This document shows positions 17,981 through 27,222 of a stretch of DNA of 61,978 nucleotides, one piece after another. The DNA comes from Vannielia sp. (lineage in GTDB: Bacteria > Pseudomonadota > Alphaproteobacteria > Rhodobacterales > Rhodobacteraceae): NCBI RefSeq assembly GCF_029212645.1, contig NZ_JARGND010000015.1:5962-67939 (forward strand). The letters are read 5' to 3'. The position numbers and the translations under genes are program-made. Every line of letters begins with the position of its first letter. Position 1 is the stretch's first letter. The notes under the pieces are model-generated. The model searched no databases. It was not told the DNA's origin and worked only from the letters and a program-made list of their open reading frames with translations.

Positions 17981-18685
17981 ATGGTCAAAATGTTCATGGG
18001 ATGGAAAACAAACGACTTCACCACGTCCGCCTTCGAGGGCTACCCTTCGGGCACCGAGGCCCGCGGTGCCGGGCACGGGATTGTGGCAGGCACGCTGATC
18101 GCAACCTCGATGGGCTGGCGCCCGGTTGAGGCGCTCACGGTCGGCGACGAAGTGATGACCTTTGATGGCGGCCTGCAACGCGTCACCGGGATGAGCCGCG
18201 CCCGCCTTTGGAACGGTGAAGCAGGTGCCTGTCCCCGCGCCATGTGGCCGATCCGCGTGCCCGCCGGGCTCATGGGTAACCGCCGCGATCTGGTGTTGAT
18301 GCCCGAAGAGACCGTGGTGATCGAAAGCGACGCCGCCGAGGACATTTACAACGACCCTTTCGCCCTGATGCCCGCGCTCGCCCTCACCGAGATGCCCGGT
18401 GTCGAGCGGGTCTGCCCGCAGAACGAGGTTGAGGTTGTGTCGATCAGCTTTGAAGAGGATCAGGTGATCTTCGTCGAAGGCTCGGCGCTCATCTTTTGCC
18501 CCACCGGCGCTGCCGGCGAGCCGATTGGCATGGCCGCGCTGCTGGCCGACGAGTTTGACGCCGCCAGCCCCTACCATGTGTTGACGCTCAGAGATGCCCG
18601 GATGCTGGCCACCTGCATCGTGGCCGAGCAGGCGGTGCAGGATGCTCCGACCACCGCGATGGGCGCACGCATCTACGCCGCCTGA
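17981..18685 (+). CDS. Hint (hedgehog/intein) domain protein
   Basis: A 234-residue protein of the Rhodobacterales Hint_2 group. The Hint core starts at GIVAGTLIATSMGWRPVEAL and continues GDEVMTFDGGLQ, the usual signature. The position normally held by the nucleophilic cysteine is glycine here (GIVAGT instead of CxxAGT), so autocatalytic splicing or cleavage looks unlikely. The rest (about 120-210) follows the pattern of conserved Rhodobacterales homologues whose function is unknown. Either ATG 17981 or ATG 17990 may be the start. It is flanked by intergenic DNA on both sides. Confidence 0.8.
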   Translation: MVKMFMGWKTNDFTTSAFEGYPSGTEARGAGHGIVAGTLIATSMGWRPVEALTVGDEVMTFDGGLQRVTGMSRARLWNGEAGACPRAMWPIRVPAGLMGNRRDLVLMPEETVVIESDAAEDIYNDPFALMPALALTEMPGVERVCPQNEVEVVSISFEEDQVIFVEGSALIFCPTGAAGEPIGMAALLADEFDAASPYHVLTLRDARMLATCIVAEQAVQDAPTTAMGARIYAA

Positions 18686-19006
18686 ACCGGACGAGACGAC
18701 CATCACCCGCGAGGATGTGCAGGCAGAGCGCATTCATCGCATCTGGCTTGGCCACATGGGCGTGCATCTCTCCCCGGCAGAAACGAGAGGCGCCGCCACC
18801 CTTCGGGCGGTGACAGCCCGCCAACGCTCCGGCCCTCCCCCGGAAGCTCACGCTGCCCCTCCCCGATGACATCCCTCAAAAATAGAAAACCCCGCTGCGC
18901 TTCACAGCGATGCGGTGGCAGAGAAAACAGGTGCAAAAAGGCGCAAATGGTGGGTTGGTACCCACCCTACGAGGCAGCCCGTAGGGTGGGTGAAACCCAT
19001 GGTTGG
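18686..19006. other. Gene-free stretch with REP-like palindrome
   Basis: This 321-bp gap between the Hint gene and the end of fadJ holds no convincing gene. Short open frames are Arg/Pro/Cys-rich and unsupported. The only clear structure is the inverted repeat near its right end. Confidence 0.7.
18951..18999. repeat. REP-like palindromic element
   Basis: A perfect 10-bp inverted repeat, CCCACCCTAC/GTAGGGTGGG with a 10-base loop, is extended outward by TGGGTT/AACCCA with a one-base slip. I recall GTAGGGTGGGT-type palindromes as dispersed intergenic elements in many bacterial genomes. It sits just past the 3' end of fadJ and could also stabilise or terminate that transcript. Confidence 0.7.
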
Positions 19007-21208
19007 TCAGGCCGCCTTGGCGTCTGATCCGGTGCCGAACCGGTCATAAAACCCACCGCCCGAGGCCGCGATTTCCCGCAGCAGATCGGGGGTGGCGAAG
19101 CGGGCGCCGTGTTTTTTGGCCAAGGCTTCTGTCAGCTCAACCGCGCGTTCGGCGCCCAAAATGTCGAGCCAGCCGAACGGCCCGCCGGACCACGGTGCAA
19201 AGCCCCAGCCAAGGATTGCGCCCACATCGCCTTCGCGGATGTCTTCCAGCACGCCTTCCTCAAGCGCGCGCACGGCCTCCAGCACCTGAGCAAACAGCAA
19301 GCGGTGCTGCACCTCACTCAGCTCTGGTTGCGCGTCGGAAACCGGATACCTAGCCTCCAGCCCGTCCCAGAGCCCCTGGCGCTTGCCCTTTTCATCGTAG
19401 GCATAAAAGCCCGCCGAGGTTTTGCGCCCCAAACGGCCCTCATCGGCCATCCAGAACAGCACCTCATCCACCTCGCCATCGGGGTAGTCATCCCCCATTG
19501 CGGCGCGGGTGGCCTTGGCGATCTTCACGCCCAGGTCGATCGAGGTTTCGTCAACCAGTTGCAGCGGGCCAAGCGGCATGCCGAGCAGCTTGGCGGCGTT
19601 CTCCACCAGCGTAGGCTCCACGCCCTCTTTCACCAGCCGGATACCCTCGTTGATGTAGGGGATGATGCAGCGGTTGGCGTAGAAGAATCGCGCATCGTTC
19701 ACCACGATCGGCGTTTTGCGGATCTGGCGCACGAAGTCGAGCGCCTTGGCCACCGCGCGATCCCCGGTTTGCTTGCCCTTGATGATTTCGACCAGCAGCA
19801 TCTTTTCGACTGGCGAGAAGAAGTGAATGCCGATGAACTGCTCGGCATTGTCTGCCGCCTTGGCCAGCTCGGTGATCGGCAGGGTCGAGGTGTTGGTGGC
19901 AAAGATGCAATCGGGGCCAACAGCGGCGAGCACCTCCTTGGTGACGGCCGCCTTCACGCCGACATCCTCAAACACCGCCTCAATGATCAGGTCCGCTCCG
20001 GCGAGGGCGGCGTAATCGGTGGTGGCGGTGATGCGGTTCAGGAGCTGTTCTTTCTTCTCCGGTGTCGCTTTTTTGCGGGCGATGCCCTTATCCATGTAGC
20101 TTTCGGAATAGGCTTTGCCGCGGTCGGCGGCTTCTTGTTTCTGATCAATCAGCACCACTTCGATGCCCGCCTGCGCCGAAACCAGCGCAATCCCGGCACC
20201 CATCATGCCTGCGCCGATCACGCCGAGTTTCTTGACCTTCTGGTCCGGCACATCCGGGCGGTTCGCACCCTTTTCCAGGGCTTCCTTGTTGATGAAGAGC
20301 GAGCGGATCATCGCGGTGCTCGACGGGTTCATCAGCACATTGGTAAACCAGCGCGCTTCGATCTTGAGGGCGGTGTCAAACGGAACCTGCATCCCCTCGT
20401 AAACCGCCGAAAGCAGCGCCTTGGCCGCCGGGAAAACGCCTTTGGTCTTGCCGTTGACCATTGCGTTGGCGCCGACGAAGGTCATGAAGCCAGCCGGGTG
20501 ATAGGGCGCTCCGCCGGGGATTTTATAGCCCTTCTCGTCCCAGGGCTTCACGATCTTTGGCTCGCTCAGAACCCATTCCTTGGCCTTGGCGAGCAGCTCT
20601 TCGGGGGCGACAACCTCATCAACCACGCCCGCCGATTTGGCCCGCTTGGGATTGTTCAGCTTGCCTTCCAGCAGCAGCGGCGAGGCGGCCATGGCCCCCA
20701 TCTTCCAGCTGAGCCGCGTGGTGCCGCCCATGCCGGGGAAAATGCCAACCATGATCTCGGGCAGGCCGATCTTGGCCTTGGGGTTGTCGGCGGCGATGAT
20801 GTGATGGCAGGCCAGCGGAATCTCAAGGCCGATGCCCAGCGCGGTGCCGGGCAGGGCGGCGCAAATCGGCTTGCCACCCTTGTTTTTGGCATCCATGCCG
20901 CCGCGCTCGATCTTGCGCAGGATCTTGTGGGTTGCCATGACGCCGTCAAACAGGCCCTTGGCGGGGTTGTCGCCGACGCTGTCCTTCATCTTGGCGATGA
21001 TGTTGAGGTCCATGCCCCCGGCAAAGGAGCCCTCCTTGCCCGAGGTCACGATCACGCCCTTCACGGCGTCATCGGCCAAGGCCTTGTCAATCAGGCCGTC
21101 AAGCTCGGAAAAGCCCTCAAGGCTCATCACGTTCATGGATTTTCCGGGGGTGTCCCAGGTGATGGTGGCGACGCCATCGGCGTCGGTTGCCATGGTGAAT
21201 TCGGTCAT
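19007..21208 (-). CDS. fadJ: 3-hydroxyacyl-CoA dehydrogenase / enoyl-CoA hydratase (FadJ-type)
   Basis: Bifunctional beta-oxidation enzyme of 733 residues. The N-terminal crotonase domain (about 1-190) has the catalytic glutamates E129 (in GTALGIGLEIPLAC) and E151 (in GLPEIMVGIFPGMGG). The NAD-binding dehydrogenase domain begins at KLGVIGAGMMGAGIA (about 332) and includes the catalytic HFFSPVEKM segment, followed by the C-terminal 3HCDH domains. The ATG is preceded by GGAGGG. It is the last gene of a minus-strand operon that also encodes the thiolase and acyl-CoA dehydrogenase, so one transcript covers the full beta-oxidation cycle. Confidence 0.94.
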   Translation of the reverse strand: MTEFTMATDADGVATITWDTPGKSMNVMSLEGFSELDGLIDKALADDAVKGVIVTSGKEGSFAGGMDLNIIAKMKDSVGDNPAKGLFDGVMATHKILRKIERGGMDAKNKGGKPICAALPGTALGIGLEIPLACHHIIAADNPKAKIGLPEIMVGIFPGMGGTTRLSWKMGAMAASPLLLEGKLNNPKRAKSAGVVDEVVAPEELLAKAKEWVLSEPKIVKPWDEKGYKIPGGAPYHPAGFMTFVGANAMVNGKTKGVFPAAKALLSAVYEGMQVPFDTALKIEARWFTNVLMNPSSTAMIRSLFINKEALEKGANRPDVPDQKVKKLGVIGAGMMGAGIALVSAQAGIEVVLIDQKQEAADRGKAYSESYMDKGIARKKATPEKKEQLLNRITATTDYAALAGADLIIEAVFEDVGVKAAVTKEVLAAVGPDCIFATNTSTLPITELAKAADNAEQFIGIHFFSPVEKMLLVEIIKGKQTGDRAVAKALDFVRQIRKTPIVVNDARFFYANRCIIPYINEGIRLVKEGVEPTLVENAAKLLGMPLGPLQLVDETSIDLGVKIAKATRAAMGDDYPDGEVDEVLFWMADEGRLGRKTSAGFYAYDEKGKRQGLWDGLEARYPVSDAQPELSEVQHRLLFAQVLEAVRALEEGVLEDIREGDVGAILGWGFAPWSGGPFGWLDILGAERAVELTEALAKKHGARFATPDLLREIAASGGGFYDRFGTGSDAKAA

Positions 21209-21338
21209 GATCTTCCCTCCTCATGGGGCTGTCGTTGCGTCCATGCGTGATGGCCGCGTGTATGCGGGATGAAGCGGGCGCTGGCCCTCTTCGTTGTGAT
21301 ATCGTTGCCGCGATGGCTGTGTGGTAGCGCGGAATGCG

Positions 21339-22262
21339 TCATGCGACCGGCTCCTCGTAGGGCAGGCCATTGTGGGTGGTGAAAGTGGCTCCGCCATCCT
21401 TGAGCGCCACCGCTAGATCAATGTCGCTGTAAAAGGCGCGCTCGGGGTTCATTCTGGAGCCAAGCACCAGAAACCCGGCGAGGCTGTCGCTGTCGTTGAT
21501 AAAGTGGTGGCCATTCTCCACGCCCGCCGGAAAGCCGGCAAAGCTGCCGGGCGCGGTGGGGTGGGGGCCGTCGTTTTCGACCAGAGTGGGCGTGCCCTTC
21601 ACCACCATGGCAAACTCATCTTCGTGCTCGTGCCAGTGGCGCAGCGAAGATTTTGCGCCCGGTTCCAGCAGCACCAGATTGGCCCCGAACTGGCTAAGCC
21701 CGCCTGCCTGACCAAGCCGTAGAGAAGAGCGCCCCGCCATCATGGCACCGTAGGGCGCAGGGTAGATCGAGCCGGTTTTCATCGGGCAGGCCGCCCGGTC
21801 GATATAGCCCGAGGTGACACCGGGAGCTTGCGCATAGCTGGCAGGCTCTTCGCGCCGCTCATCGCCCTGCACCACCGCCCGCACCCCACGGTCGGGGTAG
21901 TGGACAACATCGTGCAGGGCCCGCCACCCGGCGACCAGAAAGCGCAGCGGCGTGTCGCAGCGGTTTTCAACCCTGTGGGCATTGGGCACTCCGGCGGGCC
22001 AGGCCATGCAATCTCCGGGCTGCAACGGGCGCTCGCCGCTGTCTTCAACCACGGTGGCCTCACCTTCGAGCACCCACAAAAACTCATCCTCTGCCTCATG
22101 CCAGTGGCGATCAGAGGAGGCGGCACCGGGGGGCAGCATCTCAAGGACCACGCCAAACTGACCAATCCCGCCCGCCGCACCGAGGTGCAGCCGCTCATAG
22201 CCGCCGAGGCGCTCATGGTTGCCTGCCTCGCGGGGCGCATCTGCGGGATCAATCAGGGGCAT
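21339..22262 (-). CDS. Bicupin protein
   Basis: A 307-residue protein with two cupin barrels. Each has the metal-binding type motif: SDRHWHEAEDEFLWVLEGE in the first half and SLRHWHEHEDEFAMVVKG in the second. Such bicupins can be dioxygenases, isomerases or sugar-binding proteins, and the substrate is unknown here. The ATG at 22262 is chosen (MPLIDPADAP) and overlaps the end of the preceding gene by 14 bases, so the two are translationally coupled inside the beta-oxidation operon. Confidence 0.82.
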   Translation of the reverse strand: MPLIDPADAPREAGNHERLGGYERLHLGAAGGIGQFGVVLEMLPPGAASSDRHWHEAEDEFLWVLEGEATVVEDSGERPLQPGDCMAWPAGVPNAHRVENRCDTPLRFLVAGWRALHDVVHYPDRGVRAVVQGDERREEPASYAQAPGVTSGYIDRAACPMKTGSIYPAPYGAMMAGRSSLRLGQAGGLSQFGANLVLLEPGAKSSLRHWHEHEDEFAMVVKGTPTLVENDGPHPTAPGSFAGFPAGVENGHHFINDSDSLAGFLVLGSRMNPERAFYSDIDLAVALKDGGATFTTHNGLPYEEPVA

Positions 22263-22713
22263 TCTGCTTGCCTTTTTGCGTCGGCACACCGCTCAAAGCT
22301 TCGGCAAAGCTGGTGGGGCGATCCACTGCATATTGGCTTGCGGCCAACCGCCAGGCGCCCTGCGAGCGCTTCACCAGGAAGAAAATCGGGAAGGGGCCGG
22401 CCAGCAGCCGATCCCCAATCACCAAACGGGACGAATGAGTGGCCTTGATGGTGTTTTCGTCGGCAAACAGGGCCTCGGTTGCGATCCGTATAAGCTGCGC
22501 CCCCGCCTTCGTGAGCACGTTCAGGGTATCGTCAAACAGCGCCTCCAGCTCGGCCTCATTCGTGATCTTGCGCGTGGCTTCAAAGGTATGCACCTCTGTC
22601 GGCAAGGCAAAACATGGAGCGAACAGCTCAAAACTGCCCGTGCGATAGGCTTCACCAGACCTGTCGAGCAGGGACTGGTGGATCGCGCGGGCAGTTTCGG
22701 GGCTCCTGTCCAT
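22249..22713 (-). CDS. NTF2/SnoaL-like hypothetical protein
   Basis: A 154-residue cytosolic protein whose alternating helices and strands (for example LEALFDDTLNVLTKAGAQL, then IKATHSSRLVIG and WRLAASQYAV) look like the NTF2-like fold. It has no recognised catalytic motif. It begins nine bases after the thiolase stop codon and overlaps the bicupin start, so it belongs to the same operon. Its role in fatty-acid degradation is unknown. Confidence 0.65.
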   Translation of the reverse strand: MDRSPETARAIHQSLLDRSGEAYRTGSFELFAPCFALPTEVHTFEATRKITNEAELEALFDDTLNVLTKAGAQLIRIATEALFADENTIKATHSSRLVIGDRLLAGPFPIFFLVKRSQGAWRLAASQYAVDRPTSFAEALSGVPTQKGKQNAPD

Positions 22714-22722
22714 CTTGTGGCT

Positions 22723-23934
22723 TTACACGCGCTCGATGATCGTCGCGGCGCCCATGCCGGAGGCCACGCAAAGCGTGGCGAGGCCCAGCTCCTTGTCCTG
22801 GCGCTCCAGTTCATCAAGCAGCGTGCCGATGATGATCGCGCCGGTCGCGCCCAGCGGGTGGCCCATAGCGATGGCACCGCCATTGGGGTTCACGATTGCC
22901 GGGTCCACATCAAACGCCTGCATGAAGCGCAGCACCACGGCGGCAAAAGCCTCGTTCACCTCAAAGAGATCAATGTCCGAAACCTTCATGCCACTGTCAG
23001 CCATGATCTTTTCGGTCACGGGCACCGGGCCGGTCAGCATGATGGTGGGGTCGGTGCCGATCTTGGCGTTGGCACGAATGCGGGCGCGTGGCTTCAGCCC
23101 GCGGGCTTCGCCAAACTCTTTCGAGCCGATCAGGATTGCCGCCGAGCCATCCACGATCCCCGAGGAGTTCCCGGCGTGGTGGATGTGGTTGATCGCCTCA
23201 AGATGCGGGTATTTCATCATCGCGATGGTATCAAAGCCGGGCATCACCTCGCCCATTTCCTTGAACGACGCGTTGAGCGCGCCGAGCGACTGCATATCGG
23301 TCTCCGGGCGCATGTATTCGTCTTGATCCAGAATGGTCAGGCCGTTCTGGTCACGCACCGGCACCACGGTTTTGCTGAACCGGTCAGCATCCCAGGCGGC
23401 CTTGGCGCGGCGCTGAGACTCAACCGCCAGTGCATCGGCCTGATCGCGGGTGAAGCCGTATTCGGTGGCGATGATATCCGCCGAAATGCCCTGCGGCACA
23501 AAGTAGCTTTTCATCGCAACGCTCGGGTCTACCGCAATCGCGGCCCCGTCAGAGCCCATGGCGACCCGGCTCATGCACTCCACGCCACCGGCGATATAGC
23601 CCTCACCGGCACCGCCCTTGATCTGGTTGGCCGCAAGGTTCACCGCTTCAAGGCCACTGGCGCAAAAACGGTTGATCGACAGGCCGGGGATGCGCTCATC
23701 AAGCTTTGAGGCAAGCACGGCGGTGCGGGCAAGGCAGCCGCCCTGCTCCTTGACCTGCGTGGCATTGCCCCAGATCACATCCTCTACCGCGTGGCCTTCC
23801 AGCCCGTTGCGATCTGCCAGTGCATCAAGCATCTGGGCGCTGAGGCGCAGCGAAGTAACTTCATGCAGGCTGCCATCCTTGCGGCCCTTGCCTCGGGGGC
23901 TGCGCACGGCGTCGTAAATATAGGCTTCAGACAT
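22723..23934 (-). CDS. fadA: Acetyl-CoA acyltransferase (thiolase)
   Basis: Thiolytic enzyme that releases acetyl-CoA in the last step of beta-oxidation. The 403-residue protein has the nucleophilic C91 in NRFCASGLEAVNL, H359 in AMGHPLGATGA and the second active-site C389 in CVASGMGA. GGAGG stands before the ATG. It is located between the GST and the NTF2-like gene in the beta-oxidation operon. Its role as 3-ketoacyl-CoA thiolase rather than biosynthetic acetoacetyl-CoA thiolase is inferred from operon context. Confidence 0.94.
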   Translation of the reverse strand: MSEAYIYDAVRSPRGKGRKDGSLHEVTSLRLSAQMLDALADRNGLEGHAVEDVIWGNATQVKEQGGCLARTAVLASKLDERIPGLSINRFCASGLEAVNLAANQIKGGAGEGYIAGGVECMSRVAMGSDGAAIAVDPSVAMKSYFVPQGISADIIATEYGFTRDQADALAVESQRRAKAAWDADRFSKTVVPVRDQNGLTILDQDEYMRPETDMQSLGALNASFKEMGEVMPGFDTIAMMKYPHLEAINHIHHAGNSSGIVDGSAAILIGSKEFGEARGLKPRARIRANAKIGTDPTIMLTGPVPVTEKIMADSGMKVSDIDLFEVNEAFAAVVLRFMQAFDVDPAIVNPNGGAIAMGHPLGATGAIIIGTLLDELERQDKELGLATLCVASGMGAATIIERV

Positions 23935-23946
23935 ATCGTCCTCCTG

Positions 23947-24573
23947 TCAGGCCCGGTCGGCTGGCGAGCCGGGCATCACATCATAAGGGTGTTTCCAGCC
24001 GGGCTGTGCGGAAATCCGCGTGAGCCAGGCGTCGATTTCGGGGTAGTCCTTGCGGTCAAAGCCGAAGGGCTCTTCGTAAAACAGGTAGCCGCAGCAGGCG
24101 CAGTCGGCGATGGTGAGGGCGTCCCCCACGATCCAGTCGCGCCCCTTGAGGTGGGCCTCCAACACCTTGAGCGCGGCGTGCATCCGTGCGCCGGTAAAGG
24201 CGATGATCTCTGCCGGGCGTTTGTCTTCGGGCAGGAAGTTCATCAAAAAGCGCAGGGGACCCTGCTGGCCAGAGCCTTTTTGCGTGTCCCACAGGATCCA
24301 GCGCAGAATTTCCTCGCGGTCGCCGTCCAGCAGCTTGCCGGTGGCGTCAGCGATATGAAACAGGATCGCGCCGGATTGGGTTAGCGTGCGCTCGCCGTCA
24401 ACCAGCACCGGCACCTCCCCCATCTCGTTGATCGCGCGAAACTCCGGGCTGCGGGTCTCGCCGTTGAAGAAATCAACGTAGACCGGCTCCCAGTCAACGC
24501 CCGCCAATTCCAGCGCCAGCGCGTTTTTATAGGCATTACCGCTTTCACCAAAACAGTAGAGCTTCATCGTCAT
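23947..24573 (-). CDS. Glutathione S-transferase family protein
   Basis: A 208-residue two-domain GST. The thioredoxin-like N-terminal domain contains MGEVPVLVDGERTLTQSGAI (cis-Pro loop and the Ser that binds the glutathione gamma-glutamyl group), and the helical C-terminal domain has WIVGDALTIADC, the conserved N-capping box. GGGAGGA lies five bases before the ATG. It is embedded in the beta-oxidation operon, 12 bp before the thiolase gene. Its substrate is unknown; a role with reactive enoyl or epoxy intermediates is only a guess. Confidence 0.88.
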   Translation of the reverse strand: MTMKLYCFGESGNAYKNALALELAGVDWEPVYVDFFNGETRSPEFRAINEMGEVPVLVDGERTLTQSGAILFHIADATGKLLDGDREEILRWILWDTQKGSGQQGPLRFLMNFLPEDKRPAEIIAFTGARMHAALKVLEAHLKGRDWIVGDALTIADCACCGYLFYEEPFGFDRKDYPEIDAWLTRISAQPGWKHPYDVMPGSPADRA

Positions 24574-24738
24574 GTCGTTCCTCCCTTGGCAGGTGTTACA
24601 GGGGGGGTTTCACACCCCCGCACCCCCGTGGGATATTTCCGGCAAGGAAAGGGCGCAGGCGCGCGCCCCGTTTCTTGCGTTGATTTTCCCTGTCGCGGGC
24701 AATCAACCCACGGCCAGACGCGCGCGGCAAGCGCGACG

Positions 24739-24951
24739 TCACGTTTCTTGTGCCGCCAGGGCCGCCTTGAAGGCGCGCAGGCGGTGCGGCAGGCTTTCCT
24801 CATCGAGAACCGAGGTGGCGTTCTCGAACAGGAAGGTCAGCGCGAGGTTGGCCTCCAGCCCGGTTTCCTCACAGAACCGTTTGAAGGACCGATGGGCCGG
24901 TTCGCTTAGCGTGATCTGGTGTTTGCGGGTCAGGCGCAGCTTGTGGGGCAT
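24739..24951 (-). CDS. Small hypothetical protein in beta-oxidation operon
   Basis: A 70-residue basic protein I do not recognise. It begins KLRLTRKHQITLSEPAHRSF, then has a helix pair FCEETGLEANLALTFLFENA and a short C-terminal helix, a layout compatible with a ribbon-helix-helix-like or other small DNA-binding fold. GGAG precedes the ATG closely, and it lies 63 bp after the acyl-CoA dehydrogenase stop, in the same direction as its neighbours. A 165-bp gap separates it from the GST gene. Confidence 0.65.
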   Translation of the reverse strand: MPHKLRLTRKHQITLSEPAHRSFKRFCEETGLEANLALTFLFENATSVLDEESLPHRLRAFKAALAAQET

Positions 24952-25014
24952 CGGCTCCTCGGGCGTTTTTCCGGCGTGGTGCGGGGCAGGGGGAATCCTC
25001 GCCCCGCGTGCAGG

Positions 25015-26793
25015 CTAGAAGGCCTCGGCGTCGAGGTCCATCACTGTTGCGGCGCCCGAATTGATCCGCGCGAGGTGCATTCCCGTCGCGGGCAGGCGGC
25101 GGGCCATGTAGTAACGCCCGGTGGCGAGCTTGGTTTCGTAAAAGCCCGCGTCCGAGGGGCCGTTGTCCAGCGCCTCCTGAGCCACCTTTGCCATCCGCGC
25201 CCACATCAGCCCAAGGCAAACGTGGCCAAACATGTGCATGAAGTCATAGCTGCCCGACAGCGCTGCATTCGGGTTTTTCATCCCGTGCTGCATGAAGAAC
25301 ATGCCCGCCGCTTGCAGATCTTTCGAGGCGGCCTTGAGCGGATCGAGGAAATCGGCCTTCAGCGCCTCGTTGCCTTCGTTCTCCTTGAGGAAGGTTTTCA
25401 CCATCTCGAAGAAGGCCATCACATGCTTGCCGCCGTCCTGTGCAAGCTTGCGGCCCACCAGATCAAGCGCCTGCACGCCATTGGCGCCTTCGTAGATCTG
25501 GGTGATCCGTGCGTCGCGGGCGAACTGGCTCATGCCCCATTCTTCAATGTAACCGTGGCCACCGTAAACCTGCTGTGCCTGCACGGCCATGTCAAAGCCC
25601 TGATCGGTGAGGAAGCCCTTGATCACCGGGGTCAGCAGCGAAATCATGCCATCGGCCTCGGCATCCTGCTTGCGGTGCGCCTCGTCGATCAGCTTGGCCC
25701 CCCACATCAGAAACGCGCGGCCCCCCTCAACAAAGGACTTCTGGTCCATCAGGTTGCGGCGGATATCGGGATGCACGATCAGCGGATCGGCGGGGCCATC
25801 GGGGTTTTTCACGCCGGTCACGTCGCGGCCCTGAAGCCGGTCCTTGGCGTAAACCACTGCGTTCTCGTAGGCTGCGGCCGCTTGGGCGAGGCCCTGCATG
25901 CCAACGCCAAGGCGGGCCTCGTTCATCATAGTGAACATTGCGCGCATGCCCTTGTGCTCGGTCCCGAGCAGGTAGCCCGTGGCCCCGTCATAGTTCATCA
26001 CGCAGGTGGCATTGCCGTGGATGCCCATTTTCTCTTCGATCTTGCCGCAGGCCACGCCATTGCGCGCGCCGATGGTGCCTTCGTCGTCCACAAGGAACTT
26101 GGGCACGATAAACAGCGAGATGCCCTTCACCCCATCAGGGCCGCCGGGGATTTTGGCCAGCACGAGGTGAACGATGTTATCGGCCATGTCGTGCTCACCG
26201 GCAGAGATGAAAATCTTCTGCCCGGTGATCTTGTAGCTGCCATCCTCCTGTGGCTCTGCCTTGGTGCGCAGCAGGCCCAGATCGGTGCCGCAATGCGGCT
26301 CGGTCAGGTTCATCGTGCCGGTCCACTCGCACGATACCATCTTGGGCAGCCACTTGTCCTTCTGCGCATCGGTGCCATGCGCCAGAATGGCCGAAGCCGC
26401 GCCGTGGGTCAGGCCCTGATACATCGTGAAGGATTGGTTGGCGGCCGAAAACATCTCGCCCACCGCGGTGTTCACCAGATAGGGCATGTTCTGCCCACCG
26501 TATTCCTCGGGCAGATCGAGGCCGGGCCAGCCGCCCTCCTTCATCTGCTCGAAGGCGTCCTTGAAGCCCTTGGGGGTGTAGACCACGCCTTTCTCAAAGC
26601 GGCAGCCTTCGCGGTCGCCGGACGCGTTGAGCGGCGTCAGAACCTCGCTGGCCAGCTTGCCGGCCTCTTCAAGAACCGCCCCGGTAAACCCTTCATCCAA
26701 CTCGCTATAGCCGGGGATATCGCTCTCGGAGACTTTCAGAAAGTCGTGGAGCAGGAATTGCAGGTCTTTGGTGGGCGCAGTGTATTGCGGCAT
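25015..26793 (-). CDS. Acyl-CoA dehydrogenase (DmdC/FadE-like, with C-terminal extension)
   Basis: FAD-dependent enzyme that introduces the trans-2 double bond in acyl-CoA. At 592 residues it belongs to the long form with an N-terminal extension and a C-terminal domain, the group that includes DmdC (3-methylmercaptopropionyl-CoA dehydrogenase) and broad-chain dehydrogenases. Signature segments are [14 protein letters not shown] (FAD/substrate binding) and [13 protein letters not shown] with the catalytic glutamate. GGAGG precedes the ATG. It is the second gene of the merR-led operon. The fatty-acid rather than DMSP role is inferred from the fadA/fadJ neighbours. Confidence 0.91.
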   Translation of the reverse strand: MPQYTAPTKDLQFLLHDFLKVSESDIPGYSELDEGFTGAVLEEAGKLASEVLTPLNASGDREGCRFEKGVVYTPKGFKDAFEQMKEGGWPGLDLPEEYGGQNMPYLVNTAVGEMFSAANQSFTMYQGLTHGAASAILAHGTDAQKDKWLPKMVSCEWTGTMNLTEPHCGTDLGLLRTKAEPQEDGSYKITGQKIFISAGEHDMADNIVHLVLAKIPGGPDGVKGISLFIVPKFLVDDEGTIGARNGVACGKIEEKMGIHGNATCVMNYDGATGYLLGTEHKGMRAMFTMMNEARLGVGMQGLAQAAAAYENAVVYAKDRLQGRDVTGVKNPDGPADPLIVHPDIRRNLMDQKSFVEGGRAFLMWGAKLIDEAHRKQDAEADGMISLLTPVIKGFLTDQGFDMAVQAQQVYGGHGYIEEWGMSQFARDARITQIYEGANGVQALDLVGRKLAQDGGKHVMAFFEMVKTFLKENEGNEALKADFLDPLKAASKDLQAAGMFFMQHGMKNPNAALSGSYDFMHMFGHVCLGLMWARMAKVAQEALDNGPSDAGFYETKLATGRYYMARRLPATGMHLARINSGAATVMDLDAEAF

Positions 26794-26823
26794 GGTCGTC
26801 CTCCCTAGGTGCCGAGCATTGCT

Positions 26824-27222
26824 TTACTCGGCGGCTTCCTTGTTATGTCGTGCGGCGATCGCGTCGCGGCCCCATTCGATCTGGTTTTGCAACTCGTTGA
26901 TCGCCAGCGCGAGTTCGTCGCGCTGGGCGACCATCTCGGCAAGCCGATCTTCGGCCGCATCCAGAGTGGCTTCAAGCTGTATGCTTTCGCCACCATCCGT
27001 ATCATAGAGGTCAAGAAGCTGGCGGATCTTCTCAAGCGAAAATCCAAAGCGCTTTCCACGAAGGATAAGCGTCAAACGTGCCCGGTCGCGCTTGGTGAAG
27101 AGCCGTTTCTGGCCTTCGCGCACCGGGAACAATAGCTCCTTGGCCTCGTAAAACCGCAAAGTCCGTGCCGTCACATCATAGGCATCGCACATTTCACGGA
27201 TCGTCATTTCTTTCTCGGTCAT
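26824..27222 (-). CDS. MerR family regulator of the beta-oxidation operon
   Basis: A 132-residue MerR-type transcription factor. The winged-helix part reads TIREMCDAYDVTARTLRFYEAKELL and the dimerisation helix is Glu/Gln-rich near residues 80-115. It lacks metal-binding cysteines, so the effector is probably an acyl-CoA, as for other MerR regulators of acid catabolism. The ATG at 27222 follows GGGAG; a GTG one codon earlier is less likely. It is the first gene of the operon, 30 bp before the acyl-CoA dehydrogenase, so it presumably autoregulates. Confidence 0.9.
   Translation of the reverse strand: MTEKEMTIREMCDAYDVTARTLRFYEAKELLFPVREGQKRLFTKRDRARLTLILRGKRFGFSLEKIRQLLDLYDTDGGESIQLEATLDAAEDRLAEMVAQRDELALAINELQNQIEWGRDAIAARHNKEAAE

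Noticed and set aside
19109-21250. 713-codon open frame on the plus strand
   Set aside because: It is exactly antisense to fadJ, is rich in His, Arg and Gly, and has no family resemblance; high GC leaves such shadow frames open.
22219-23709. 496-codon open frame on the plus strand
   Set aside because: Antisense to the thiolase and its neighbour; His/Arg-rich shadow.
24919-26808. 629-codon open frame on the plus strand
   Set aside because: Antisense to the acyl-CoA dehydrogenase gene, with the same shadow composition and no ribosome-binding site.
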